From Chloracidobacterium sp. (GTDB lineage Bacteria > Acidobacteriota > Blastocatellia > Pyrinomonadales > Pyrinomonadaceae), in contig JADJTD010000002.1 in NCBI GenBank assembly GCA_016711345.1, positions 1 to 64,000 of the forward strand: a DNA stretch of 64,000 nt, written 5' to 3'. A model generated the notes under the pieces. It saw nothing but the letters and a program-made list of their open reading frames with translations. It was not told the origin of the DNA and did no database searches. A program made the position numbers and the translations under genes. Shown in pieces: positions 29,234 through 37,790 of this stretch (positions are counted from its first letter, which is position 1; every line of letters starts with the position of its first letter).

Positions 29234-31836
29234 CACGCAAAAAGCCACTCACACTCGGTCAGCTCAAGGCACAAGAGCTTGCAAAACAGCCAGCAGAGCC
29301 AACGCCACCGCCCAAGCCAGAAAAGAAACAGCGAGTGGTCAAAGTCGACGCCGCAGAAGAACTTTTTCACCAAGAACCTCAAGAACCTCAAGAACAGGCA
29401 CCTGTACCCACCAATGAGAGTGGCCTGATTGAGCCATATCTCGCACCCATGTTTGACTACGATGCTGCGACAGCCGACCCACTTGCTGAACTCGCTTCAA
29501 GAGAGCTGTGTCGCCGTCGTCTGTTGCCTTTCATTCAGCGTTTCCGACCAAAGTACATGGCCGGTTGGGTCCACGCAGACATCTGTCGCCGCTTCGAACG
29601 GTTCCTCCAGCAGGTAGAAAATGGCGAGGAGCCTCGTCTGCTTCTGATGATGCCTCCGCGTTCAGGTAAGTCAGAGATTTCTTCACGCCACTACGCTGCA
29701 TGGGTACTGGGGCAGCACCCGGACTGGGAAATCATCGCTGCGAGCCATACCGGCAGCCTAACCATGAGTTTCTCACGCTACCTGCGTGACCTCATTCGTG
29801 ATCCGGCCTACTCCGCTGTGTTCCCCGACGCCAGACTCGATCCATCCAGCCAGTCTGTTGAGAACTGGAACTTGACCCGTGGTGGCGGCTACCTCGCTGC
29901 GGGTGTCGGCACGGGTATTACGGGTCGCGGTGCTCACATCCTGCTGCTGGACGACTTGGTGAAGGACATCGAGGCTGCGGACTCGCTGACGATTCGTGAC
30001 AACACATGGGAGTGGTACATCTCTACTGCATACACCCGTCTCGCACCGGGTGGCGGCGTGCTTGGCCTCATGTGCATGACTGGCGACACACTAGTGTTGA
30101 TGGCGGACGGCACCGAGAAACGCCTCGACACTCTGAAGACCTCTGACAAGGTAGCCACGTACCGCAACGGGGCGCTAAGTTCCTCTCGTGTAGCGGCTTT
30201 GAAGACAAGTGGTCGAGATTTAGTCTTCAAAATTACGACGACTTCTGGTAAGATTGTCAGAGCGAATCAGAGGCATCCCTTCCTGACAATCACACCCGAC
30301 GGAGAACTCGTATGGACAAGAGTGAGAAGCTTGACTACGGCCCACAAAATCGTAGCCTGCCCGGACAATGGGGTAAGTGGAAGGGCATCGCTTGCTCAGT
30401 TGATGGATGTGAGCAGCCTGCCAAGTGCCGAGGCTTGTGTAGCTCGCACTACTACAAGAAAAAGTGGGCGGACGGGCACCGTACAAAAGCTGACGGCTAC
30501 GAACCTCGTCGCAATGCCCGACTCAAGCATCGCTACGGGATCACAGCAGCCGACTACGACAGAATGTACGCCGATCAGGGCGGAAAATGCGCCATCTGCG
30601 GGTGTGGTCGGGAACGTCAACCTGCGCATTGGAAAGACAAACTCGCCGTTGATCACTGCCACGACACAGGCAGGGTTCGAGGATTGCTCTGCAACGACTG
30701 CAACGCAGGAATCGGACATCTTGGAACTGAGTCGGTGGCACGTTCCGCAGCGAAATACCTTCGACTTCACGCTGGATGAAATCGTCAGCATTGAGTTCGA
30801 CTGCGAGGAAGAAGTTTTCGACGTTCAGGTCGACGACACTGAGAACTTCATAGCCAACGGGTTGGTTTCACACAACACCTGGTGGCACGACGACGACTGG
30901 GCGGGTCGCATCCAGAATGCTATGGCTGCAGGGGAGGGTGACCAGTTCGAAGTTGTGCGCTACCCGGCGATCAACGAGTCTGGTGATGAGTATCTGCTGG
31001 AGGACGACACCATCGTCGAGATTCCTCCGGACTACACCGTACCGCAAGGAGCACGTCGCACACGTCCGCACAACACGGCGATTCACCCGGAGCGCTACAC
31101 CACCGAGGCCATGTTGCGTATCAAGCGCAACGCCATCGCAGCAGGCATGAAGCGCACGTGGGACGCGCTGTACCAGCAGAACCCCATACCAGACGAGGGG
31201 AACTACTTCTCAAAAGAGATGTTCCGCTACTACTCCACTGCGCCGCGCCGGGAAGACCTCTACGTGTATCAGGCATGGGACTTCGCCATCAGCACAGGCA
31301 AGGAGAGTGATTTCACGGTGTGTGCCACTGTCGGTGTGGATCACCGCGACGCCTGCTACGTGCTCGACATCCGCCGATTCAAGACGGCAGACGGCATACA
31401 CCTCGCGGAGACGATGGTGGACATGGCGAAGCTCTTCGCTGTCGACGGTCTGGGTGTCGAGGACGGGCAGATATGGAAGTCCATCGAGACGCAGTTCCTG
31501 AAGGCTTGTGAGGAGAAGCGCACGTTCCCCAGCTTCGAAGTGCTGAAGCCTCTGACGGACAAGATGGTACGGGCGAATCCGTTGAAGGGGCGCATGCAGG
31601 CGGGGAAGGTGTATTTCGACCAGAACGCTCACTGGTGGAAGGACTTGCAGAAAGAGATGTTGCACTTCCCTGCAGGGAAGCACGACGACCAGATCGACGC
31701 CCTTGCCTGGGTCACGCGCCTCATCCTGACCCGTACAGCACCTCGCGAAAAGCGCCCTGAGCCAAAACTCAAGAGCTGGAAGGACGATCTCGCTCGTTTC
31801 ATGGAGAACGGAGGCGGTACACACATGAGCGCCTAG
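29230..31836 (+). CDS. Terminase large subunit with intein
   Basis: An 868-aa precursor. A 268-aa intein occupies residues 282-549, leaving about 600 aa after splicing. The packaging ATPase has Walker A MMPPRSGKSE near residue 140, Walker B ILLLDDLVKD, and the coupling motif reconstituted as GLM-TWWHDDDWAGR across the splice site. The C-terminal nuclease domain has YQAWDFAIS, FTVCATVGVD, and DDQIDALAWV with metal-binding Asp residues. The N-terminus has a short QEPQEPQEQ repeat. It overlaps the small subunit by four bases. Confidence 0.95.
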   Translation: MTRKKPLTLGQLKAQELAKQPAEPTPPPKPEKKQRVVKVDAAEELFHQEPQEPQEQAPVPTNESGLIEPYLAPMFDYDAATADPLAELASRELCRRRLLPFIQRFRPKYMAGWVHADICRRFERFLQQVENGEEPRLLLMMPPRSGKSEISSRHYAAWVLGQHPDWEIIAASHTGSLTMSFSRYLRDLIRDPAYSAVFPDARLDPSSQSVENWNLTRGGGYLAAGVGTGITGRGAHILLLDDLVKDIEAADSLTIRDNTWEWYISTAYTRLAPGGGVLGLMCMTGDTLVLMADGTEKRLDTLKTSDKVATYRNGALSSSRVAALKTSGRDLVFKITTTSGKIVRANQRHPFLTITPDGELVWTRVRSLTTAHKIVACPDNGVSGRASLAQLMDVSSLPSAEACVARTTTRKSGRTGTVQKLTATNLVAMPDSSIATGSQQPTTTECTPIRAENAPSAGVVGNVNLRIGKTNSPLITATTQAGFEDCSATTATQESDILELSRWHVPQRNTFDFTLDEIVSIEFDCEEEVFDVQVDDTENFIANGLVSHNTWWHDDDWAGRIQNAMAAGEGDQFEVVRYPAINESGDEYLLEDDTIVEIPPDYTVPQGARRTRPHNTAIHPERYTTEAMLRIKRNAIAAGMKRTWDALYQQNPIPDEGNYFSKEMFRYYSTAPRREDLYVYQAWDFAISTGKESDFTVCATVGVDHRDACYVLDIRRFKTADGIHLAETMVDMAKLFAVDGLGVEDGQIWKSIETQFLKACEEKRTFPSFEVLKPLTDKMVRANPLKGRMQAGKVYFDQNAHWWKDLQKEMLHFPAGKHDDQIDALAWVTRLILTRTAPREKRPEPKLKSWKDDLARFMENGGGTHMSA
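30073..30876 (+). other. Intein in terminase coupling motif
   Basis: 268 residues. Block A starts with Cys1 (CMTGDTLVLMADG). Block B has ANQRHPFLT, with the conserved His. Blocks F and G are EEVFDVQVDDTENFIANG and VSHN (penultimate His, terminal Asn). The residue after the junction is Thr. Between residues about 80 and 236 the intein frame is a Ser/Thr/Ala-rich linker with no domain; that DNA carries an endonuclease gene in another frame. Only the splicing domain is in frame, so self-splicing is expected. Confidence 0.9.
30312..30779 (+). CDS. EndoVII/HNH endonuclease nested out of frame in the intein
   Basis: A 155-aa recombination-endonuclease-VII-type protein. The N-terminal CSVDGCEQPAKCRGLCSSHY is a zinc motif common in such phage nucleases. 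The core is GGKCAICGCG, LAVDHCHDTGRVRGLLC and NDCNAGIGH: Cys ligands plus the DHxH catalytic pair. It starts at ATG 30312 with GGAG seven bases upstream, and stops at 30779, just before the intein C-terminal splicing block. Its frame differs from the intein's throughout. It probably promotes homing of the intein allele. Confidence 0.9.
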   Translation: MDKSEKLDYGPQNRSLPGQWGKWKGIACSVDGCEQPAKCRGLCSSHYYKKKWADGHRTKADGYEPRRNARLKHRYGITAADYDRMYADQGGKCAICGCGRERQPAHWKDKLAVDHCHDTGRVRGLLCNDCNAGIGHLGTESVARSAAKYLRLHAG

Positions 31837-31884
31837 TTTGTCAACGGGTATAACACTCTGATACACTCTGGCGAAATCTGAACA
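31837..31884 (+). promoter_or_regulatory. Putative late promoter, 10-bp repeats
   Basis: Three 10-base units run ACTCTGATAC, ACTCTGGCGA, AATCTGAACA (31855-31884). TTGTCA lies 16 bases before GATACA, a sigma70-like layout. It occupies the short gap between terminase and the next gene. Confidence 0.5.
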
Positions 31885-31894
31885 GGAGAGCACC

Positions 31895-32251
31895 ATGGAC
31901 TTTTCGCTCGGCAGCATGCTCGGCATCAAGAAGAAGCCGGTACCACCCACCACACCGGAGACAGACCCCCTGGCCAGCGTGAAAGCCTCACAGGCGGCGC
32001 GAGCCAAGATGGGGGCAGAGTACGGTCCGGCACCGTCGCCTGCTATCGCCACACCTGACCCCATGCCACCGGCACCGTCTCCCGTACAGCCTGCTGTCAC
32101 CACTACACCCACCACCGTACCGGGGGTAATCGACGCTATCAAGGCGAACAGGGACGCTGTGCGCTCCGCCGCTGGTATGAAGGACGGCGGTATCGTCGAA
32201 AAAGAACTTCTTCGTCGCAAGGCAGCAGTGAACCAAAAACGGGGCTGCTGA
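31895..32251 (+). CDS. Hypothetical structural-region protein
   Basis: A 118-aa, Pro/Ala/Thr-rich, probably disordered protein with a basic C-terminal helix (EKELLRRKAAVNQKRGC). CAGGAGAGCACC precedes the ATG. It sits between terminase and portal, where head-assembly accessory proteins are often found. No domain recognised. Confidence 0.6.
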   Translation: MDFSLGSMLGIKKKPVPPTTPETDPLASVKASQAARAKMGAEYGPAPSPAIATPDPMPPAPSPVQPAVTTTPTTVPGVIDAIKANRDAVRSAAGMKDGGIVEKELLRRKAAVNQKRGC

Positions 32252-32252
32252 T

Positions 32253-34421
32253 ATGCCAGTGAATACCGAGATTTGTGATGAGCAGTGGCGTCGTTTTGAG
32301 TATTGCCGCGACCGTGGGCACTTGGAGTTCATAGCCAAGGCCGACAAGTGCGACAACTTCCTGATTGGAAACCAGTGGGAAGTGAGTGATCTGGCACGGT
32401 TGAAGGAAGAGCGCAGACCGGCCATGACGATCAACAAGATCATGTCCACGATCAGCACAATTCTCGGAGAGCAGATTTACAACCGCACAGAAGTCCTGTA
32501 TCGACCGAAGAACGGCGCACCTGCCGAGGTGGCAGACGCCTTGAACAAGGTGTGGATGCAGATCAGTCAGAACAACCAGTTGGACTGGACGCGCAGCGAC
32601 GTGTTCTGCGACGGCATGGTGCGCAGCCGTGGCTTCTACGATGTGCGCCTGGACTTCACCGACAGCATGCAGGGCGAGGTGCGCATCGGCCTGCAGAACA
32701 GCAAGAACGTTGTGTTGGACCCGGATGGCGAGGAGTACGACCCGGATAGCTGGGCGGACTGCTTCATCTCGAAGTGGATGACCACTGACGACATCTCTAT
32801 CAATTATTCGGAAGACGATGCGAAGTACCTGAAGGACCACGCTGGCCTCGCTACTTTCGGGGCGGATTCCGTCGAGCGCGTGCGTGACCGCTTTGCTGGC
32901 ACAACCTTGACTGGCACCACTTCCGACGACCCGAACATCACTCAGCAGCGGAATATCCGCGTGCTCGAACGTCAGTACCGCAAGCTGGACAAGCAGGAGC
33001 ACTTCGTTGACCTGCAGACCGGCGATATGCGGCCAATTCCACGTGACTGGGACAGGAACCGCATCTCGCTAGTGCTTGAGAAGGCTCAGGGTCAGCTCAG
33101 CACCACGAAGAAGCTGATCAAGCGGGTACGCTGGCGTGTGACGGCGGACAACGTGCTGCTGCACGACGACTGGTCGCCATACAAGCACTTCACCATCGTG
33201 CCGTTCTTCCCCATGTTCCGCTACGGCAAGACCATGGGTGCTGTGGAGAACTTGCTGGGGCCGCAGGAGATTCTGAACAAGGTCTCCAGTCAGGAGTTGC
33301 ACATCGTCAACACGACGGCGAACAGTGGTTGGATGATTGAGCAGGACTCGCTGCTGAACATGACCATCGGTGAGCTGGAGCAGAAGGGTGCACAGACTGG
33401 TCTCGTCGTTGAGTACCGCAAGGGTGCGCAGCCGCCGCAGAAGATCGTACCGAACCAGACCCCCACCGGCCTCGACCGCATCACCTACAAGGCTGAGGAC
33501 AGCATCAAGACGATTTCCGGCGTGTCTGACAGCATGCAGGGCTTCGACCGCGAGGACGTGGCAGCGAAGGCCATCGCCTACAAGAAGCAGAGTGGCTCCG
33601 TCTCCATGGCGAAGCCGCAGGACAACCTGCAGCGCACAGATTACATCCTGGCCCGGAACGTATTGGATATCGTGCAGGAGTACTACACCGAGCCGCGCAT
33701 CATCGACATCATCAAGGACAACGTCAGCCACGAGTCTGAGAGCGTCGAGGTGAACCAGCCTGATCCGGTAACAGGTGAGATTCTGAACGACCTCACGCTC
33801 GGTGAGTACAGCATCGTAGTCACTTCCACCCCGGCACGTGCCAGCCTCGAAGACTCCCAGTTCGAACAGGCACGCGCCCTCCGTGAGCTTGGCTTGCCAA
33901 TCCCGGATAGCGTGCTGATTGAGAACAGCCGCCTGCAGAACCGCGCTGAGATCGTCAAGCAGATGGAAGCCGCTGCGAACTCGCCTGAAGCGCAGCAGCA
34001 GAAGCAGCTGCAGATGCGCGGTCAGGAAGCTGAGGTGGCGAAGACAGAGGCCGAGGTCCAGAAGACATCTGCCGAAGCTGCGACGAAGGCTCAGGAAGCC
34101 CAAGGTGGTGATCAGAGCGAGATGCAGAAGGTCATGGCTGAAATTCAGCTCATGCGAGAAGAGGCCCAGCTCAAACGCGAAGAGATGGAGATGAAGATGC
34201 AGACCGAGCGCGAGAAGCTCGCTCTGAAGGTTCAGGAGATGGAGCAGAAGCTGGCACTGCAGGCTCAAGAGCACCAGCAGAACCAGGTTTTCAAGCAGCA
34301 GGAACACGCGCAGAACATGCAGCTGCGCGATCAACAGGCTGAGCAGCAGGCGGAAGCTCAGCGTGCACAACAACTGCGCAGCGAAGCGCAGGGAACCGCC
34401 AGCCCTTCACAACAGGAGTAA
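32253..34421 (+). CDS. Portal protein
   Basis: A 722-aa protein typical of podovirus/P22-type portals. It has an N-terminal FLIGNQWEVSDLARLKEERRP, a conserved IMSTISTILGEQIYNRTEV, the core KNVVLDPDGEEYDPDSWADC, and a wing/crown region FPMFRYGKTMGAVENLLGPQ. The last 150 residues are a very long Gln/Glu-rich coiled coil (barrel-like). It forms the dodecameric DNA channel at the capsid vertex and binds the terminase encoded just upstream. Confidence 0.92.
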   Translation: MPVNTEICDEQWRRFEYCRDRGHLEFIAKADKCDNFLIGNQWEVSDLARLKEERRPAMTINKIMSTISTILGEQIYNRTEVLYRPKNGAPAEVADALNKVWMQISQNNQLDWTRSDVFCDGMVRSRGFYDVRLDFTDSMQGEVRIGLQNSKNVVLDPDGEEYDPDSWADCFISKWMTTDDISINYSEDDAKYLKDHAGLATFGADSVERVRDRFAGTTLTGTTSDDPNITQQRNIRVLERQYRKLDKQEHFVDLQTGDMRPIPRDWDRNRISLVLEKAQGQLSTTKKLIKRVRWRVTADNVLLHDDWSPYKHFTIVPFFPMFRYGKTMGAVENLLGPQEILNKVSSQELHIVNTTANSGWMIEQDSLLNMTIGELEQKGAQTGLVVEYRKGAQPPQKIVPNQTPTGLDRITYKAEDSIKTISGVSDSMQGFDREDVAAKAIAYKKQSGSVSMAKPQDNLQRTDYILARNVLDIVQEYYTEPRIIDIIKDNVSHESESVEVNQPDPVTGEILNDLTLGEYSIVVTSTPARASLEDSQFEQARALRELGLPIPDSVLIENSRLQNRAEIVKQMEAAANSPEAQQQKQLQMRGQEAEVAKTEAEVQKTSAEAATKAQEAQGGDQSEMQKVMAEIQLMREEAQLKREEMEMKMQTEREKLALKVQEMEQKLALQAQEHQQNQVFKQQEHAQNMQLRDQQAEQQAEAQRAQQLRSEAQGTASPSQQE

Positions 34422-34424
34422 ACC

Positions 34425-35435
34425 ATGAGCTTTGATCTTGACTCTCTCGCCCCCGGTATTGACCTCGATGCTGTCGATATTGCCTCGATGGACAAGGGCG
34501 ACACACTTGAAGCCCTCGAAGAGGCGCTTGCAGAGCCTGCCACAGAGGAGGTAGCCAAGGAGGAAGCTCCTGCTGTAGAGGAAACCTCTAAGGAGGAGCC
34601 TTCTGCTGAGGAGGAAGCCTCTGAAGAGCCGCCGCGCAACGATAAGGGCCAGTTCGAGAAGAAGGAGGCGAAGATTCCGAAGTCGCGCTTCGACGAACAG
34701 GTTGGCAAGGAGCGTGCGGCTCGTGAAGCCGCCGAGCGCCGTGCCGAAGCCCTTGAGAAGCAGTTGAGCGAGCAGGCTACAAATACGCAGCAGAGCGCCG
34801 ACATCCAGGCACTGGAAGATCAGGCCACCGCGCTCTACGCGAAGGCCGACGAGGTGCTGCTGGACGGTGATGCAAAGGCCGCTGCCGAGCTGCGGAATCA
34901 GGCCCGGAAGATTGACAAGCATGTCTCGGCTATCGAGGCGGATGCCCGTTCCCGCGTCACCAGCTCTAACGTACTCGAAGCGGATCGCTTGGAGTCTGCC
35001 ATCGCTCGCCTTGAGGCGGATCACCCGGTGCTGAACCCGAAGAGCGAGATGTTCGACAAGTCACTCGTCACCTACGTGCTGGCCGAGCAGCAGCTTCTAG
35101 TCAAGACCGAGGGCTATAGCCCGTCAGCCGCCATGGCTCTCGCTGCGCAGAACGTGCTTGGTCGCTTCAATCCTGCCGCCAGTGATCCAGGTGAGGAAGA
35201 GGCGGACGAGAAGGCGAAAGGTCTGTCGAAGGCTGCAGAAGAGCGCAAGACGGCGCAGGTGAGGAAGAACCTCTCCGCAGCGAAAGCGCAGCCGTCGAAC
35301 ATGAAGGATGTCGGTCTCGATAGCGACAAGGCAGGGCAGAACACCGGCCTGCCAGACGTGACGAAGCTCTCGCAGGAAGAGTTCAACGCCTTGCCTGAGA
35401 AGACTCGCGCCCGTCTGCGTGGAGACGAGCTTTAA
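34425..35435 (+). CDS. Capsid scaffolding-like protein
   Basis: A 336-aa highly acidic, helical protein between portal and major capsid. An N-terminal acidic Glu/Ala-rich stretch is followed by coiled coil (RAAREAAERRAEALEKQLSE) and a C-terminal region with DLS-type helices ending KLSQEEFNALPEKTRARLR. Composition and position fit a scaffolding protein that guides capsid assembly. CAGGAGTAAACC is its ribosome binding site. Confidence 0.78.
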   Translation: MSFDLDSLAPGIDLDAVDIASMDKGDTLEALEEALAEPATEEVAKEEAPAVEETSKEEPSAEEEASEEPPRNDKGQFEKKEAKIPKSRFDEQVGKERAAREAAERRAEALEKQLSEQATNTQQSADIQALEDQATALYAKADEVLLDGDAKAAAELRNQARKIDKHVSAIEADARSRVTSSNVLEADRLESAIARLEADHPVLNPKSEMFDKSLVTYVLAEQQLLVKTEGYSPSAAMALAAQNVLGRFNPAASDPGEEEADEKAKGLSKAAEERKTAQVRKNLSAAKAQPSNMKDVGLDSDKAGQNTGLPDVTKLSQEEFNALPEKTRARLRGDEL

Positions 35436-35439
35436 CTGT

Positions 35440-35466
35440 TGCAGACTCTGAGACACTCTGATAGAG
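35440..35466 (+). promoter_or_regulatory. Putative capsid-gene promoter
   Basis: ACTCTGAGAC and ACTCTGATAG form two consecutive 10-base units (35445-35464), with TTGCAG just before them at about 16 bases from ATAGAG. It lies 260-290 bases before the capsid gene. Same motif family as the other putative promoters. Confidence 0.5.
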
Positions 35467-35725
35467 TTGCGCCAGCACTCCTCGTGTGCTTCGCCCCGCT
35501 GCTTGCGGCCACATAGGTTATCTCGAAACCGGGTGGCGATTCAGCGGGGCACCTCGCAAGGCCAGCGATACGGCCACTGCTCAAGCTGAGAGCGCAAAAA
35601 TCAGCCGGGTCGTCTCCGTCAAAAGTCGTTCGTTTTCGCAAGTTGCCAGCGACACAGGCACCGCACGCCGCCGCGTACGGCAGCAAGAAACCGTTCGATT
35701 TTTAATTTGATAGGAGATCACTCAA
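35467..35725 (+). ncRNA. Long structured leader before the capsid gene
   Basis: About 260 bases without an open frame of note. A perfect 9-base pair of arms GCCCCGCTG/CAGCGGGGC (35493-35501, 35542-35550) encloses a 40-base loop, and smaller repeats such as GGCC...GGCC follow. It ends in an AT-rich stretch and the capsid ribosome binding site. Unusual length for a phage with otherwise packed genes; it could be a regulatory leader or a small RNA. Confidence 0.4.
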
Positions 35726-36841
35726 ATGGGTGCCCCAACTAACTTTGCACTGCTCACCAATGAGCAAAAAACCGCCTGGTCCATGGACTTCTGGCGTCAA
35801 TCCCGCAACATGTCCTTCGTCAACAAGTTCCTCGGCAAGGGTGAGAACTCGCTGATTCAGCACGTTACCGAACTGAAGAAGACTGAGAAGGGCGCTCGCG
35901 CCGTGATCACTCTGCTCGCCGACATGGAAGGCGACGGCGTCGTGGGCGACCGCACGCTGGAAGGCAACGAAGAGCAGCTCACCTCGCAAGACAAGGTGAT
36001 CCGCATCGACATGATGCGTAACGCCAACCGTCACGAAGGTACGATGGCCGACCAAAAGTCGGTTGTGAACTTCCGTGAAAACTCCCGCAACAAGCTGGCC
36101 TACTGGATGGCTGACCGTATCGACCAACTGGCCTTCCTGACCATGGCCGGTATCGCCTACACCAAGATGCCCGATGGCCGCACTCGTGTTGGTTCCGATC
36201 TCAAGAACCTTGAGTTCGCCGCCGACATCGTTGCCCCGTCTGCCAAGCGAGTGGCTCGCTGGAACGGTGCCACGAAGAGCCTCGTTGTTGGCGGTGCTTC
36301 GAGCGATGTGGTCGTCGCCGACACTCCGATGTGGGAAATGCTCGTTCAGGCCAAAGCCTACGCGAAAGAGACCTACATGCGCGGTACCGGTGGTGATGGT
36401 GGTGATGAGGACTATCACGCCTTCCTGTCGCCGATGGCTATGTCCCGTCTGAAGCTCGACGCGACCTACCTGCAAAACTTGCGCCACGCTCAGAACAGCA
36501 AGAACGACGCCCTCTTCAGCGGCAACGCTGTGAAGGTCGACGGTATCTGGCTGCACGAGTTCCGCCACGTCCCGAACACCCGTCTCGCATCTTCGGGTTC
36601 GAAGTACGGTGCAGGTGGTCTGGTCGACGGTTGTCAGGTTCTGTTCTGCGGCGCTCAAGCGCTCGGTATGGCAGACCTCGGTGCACCGACGTGGGTCGAG
36701 AAGGAATTCGACTACGACAACCAGCCGGGTATTTCCATCGGCAAGATTCTTGGTTTCCTGAAGCCGCAGTTCAAGTCGCAATACTTGGGTGGCACCACGC
36801 AGGAAGACCACGGCGTCATGTCCATCTACGTTGCCCAGTAA
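35726..36841 (+). CDS. Major capsid protein (N4-gp56/DUF4043-like)
   Basis: A 371-aa protein. Features of the N4-gp56/DUF4043 capsid group are RNMSFVNKFLGKGENSLIQ, GDGVVGDRTLEGNEEQL, NKLAYWMADRIDQLAFLTMA and HAFLSPMAMSRLKLD. TAGGAG at good spacing and the dedicated promoter-like element fit the high expression expected of a capsid gene. A decoration-type protein follows after 12 bases. Confidence 0.9.
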   Translation: MGAPTNFALLTNEQKTAWSMDFWRQSRNMSFVNKFLGKGENSLIQHVTELKKTEKGARAVITLLADMEGDGVVGDRTLEGNEEQLTSQDKVIRIDMMRNANRHEGTMADQKSVVNFRENSRNKLAYWMADRIDQLAFLTMAGIAYTKMPDGRTRVGSDLKNLEFAADIVAPSAKRVARWNGATKSLVVGGASSDVVVADTPMWEMLVQAKAYAKETYMRGTGGDGGDEDYHAFLSPMAMSRLKLDATYLQNLRHAQNSKNDALFSGNAVKVDGIWLHEFRHVPNTRLASSGSKYGAGGLVDGCQVLFCGAQALGMADLGAPTWVEKEFDYDNQPGISIGKILGFLKPQFKSQYLGGTTQEDHGVMSIYVAQ

Positions 36842-36853
36842 GGAGAAATTACC

Positions 36854-37300
36854 ATGGCAAAATTGCTTGCAACCCGCTCTGCTCAGTGGCCGCTGCTGGC
36901 CGAGTTCACCTTCAACTTCGACGACACGATGGTCGACATCAACGGTGTGGAGAAGAGCTTCGGTTCGACCTACACCCACCTCATCGTAGCCTCGGCTCTC
37001 AATCTGCCGGATAACGCGGTGGTTGTAGGTGGCGAAGTCGTCATCGATGTTCAGGGTGTTGGCCCGACTGTCTACACTGTCTCGCTGGGCGACTCTGCGT
37101 TGGCCACACGTTACGCTTCGGCAGTCGATCTGAAAGGCGCTGTCGGTACTCGCACCGCGCTGACTCTGACCGGTTTCCGCGCCACGGAAAACCTTCGCCT
37201 GACGATCAACTCGACCGTCGCCAACGCTTCTGCTGGCAAAGCGACGGTGCGTGTCCTGTTCGTCATCCCCGGCAAGGCCAACGAGGTGATCCCGAACTAA
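36854..37300 (+). CDS. Putative head decoration/structural protein
   Basis: A 148-aa beta-rich protein (LLAEFTFNFDDTMVDINGVE, NAVVVGGEVVIDVQGVG) directly after the capsid gene with AAGGAG, and followed by a terminator. Position and beta-rich character fit a capsid decoration or stabilisation protein. No specific family recognised. Confidence 0.65.
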   Translation: MAKLLATRSAQWPLLAEFTFNFDDTMVDINGVEKSFGSTYTHLIVASALNLPDNAVVVGGEVVIDVQGVGPTVYTVSLGDSALATRYASAVDLKGAVGTRTALTLTGFRATENLRLTINSTVANASAGKATVRVLFVIPGKANEVIPN

Positions 37301-37316
37301 TTGTTGTGAGGGCTTT

Positions 37317-37344
37317 GAGGGTGAGGAAACTCACCCTCCTTTTT
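37317..37344 (+). terminator. Rho-independent terminator after the head genes
   Basis: GAGGGTGAG/CTCACCCTC stem with a GAAA tetraloop, followed by CTTTTT. A second small hairpin CAGGGC-TTCG-GCCCTG follows at 37349-37364. It separates the highly expressed capsid genes from the neck/tail genes. Confidence 0.85.
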
Positions 37345-37403
37345 GGGACAGGGCTTCGGCCCTGCCTCATTCAACCGTAGCGCCACTATAAGACGAGGAA
37401 GTC

Positions 37404-37790
37404 ATGCCCGAATACACATTGAATCGCAACCACCTGCATCGCTCCACGCAGGGTTTCACCATCAAGTTTGAAAAAGGCCGACCGGTCCACGTTCCCCCTG
37501 CATGTGAGCGCGAAGTTGTCGCATTCGGCGCAGAGCGCGTCGACGGTGACAACCCGGATGTGCTCGCCCCAGAGAATGTGGATGATCCGACTCCTGTTGG
37601 CCAGGATCGCGAAGCCATTCTGTTCGCAGCATTCGAACAGATCGTCGCCGTAAACGACTCGAAGGACTTCGGAGCTGCCGGTACGCCGAGCATCAAAGCT
37701 GTCGAGCGGCTGGTTAAGTTCGGCATCGACAAGAAAGAACTGCTCGAAGTCTGGCAAGCGTTCCGCGCATCCAAGGACGAAGCACAGTGA
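37404..37790 (+). CDS. Hypothetical structural-region protein
   Basis: A 128-aa protein (MPEYTLNRNHLHRSTQGFT...). A short beta-rich N-terminus is followed by a helical C-terminus (FAAFEQIVAVNDSKDFGAAG, IKAVERLVKFGIDKKELLEV). GAGGAAGTC precedes the ATG. It is probably head-completion associated; no family recognised. Confidence 0.62.
   Translation: MPEYTLNRNHLHRSTQGFTIKFEKGRPVHVPPACEREVVAFGAERVDGDNPDVLAPENVDDPTPVGQDREAILFAAFEQIVAVNDSKDFGAAGTPSIKAVERLVKFGIDKKELLEVWQAFRASKDEAQ

Noticed and set aside
33069..34373. Long minus-strand frame over the portal gene
   Set aside because: Leu/His-rich mirror of the Glu/Gln-rich coiled coil on the plus strand; no start signals.
35702..36979. Long minus-strand frame over the capsid gene
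   Set aside because: Mirror of a highly biased capsid coding sequence; the plus gene is secure.
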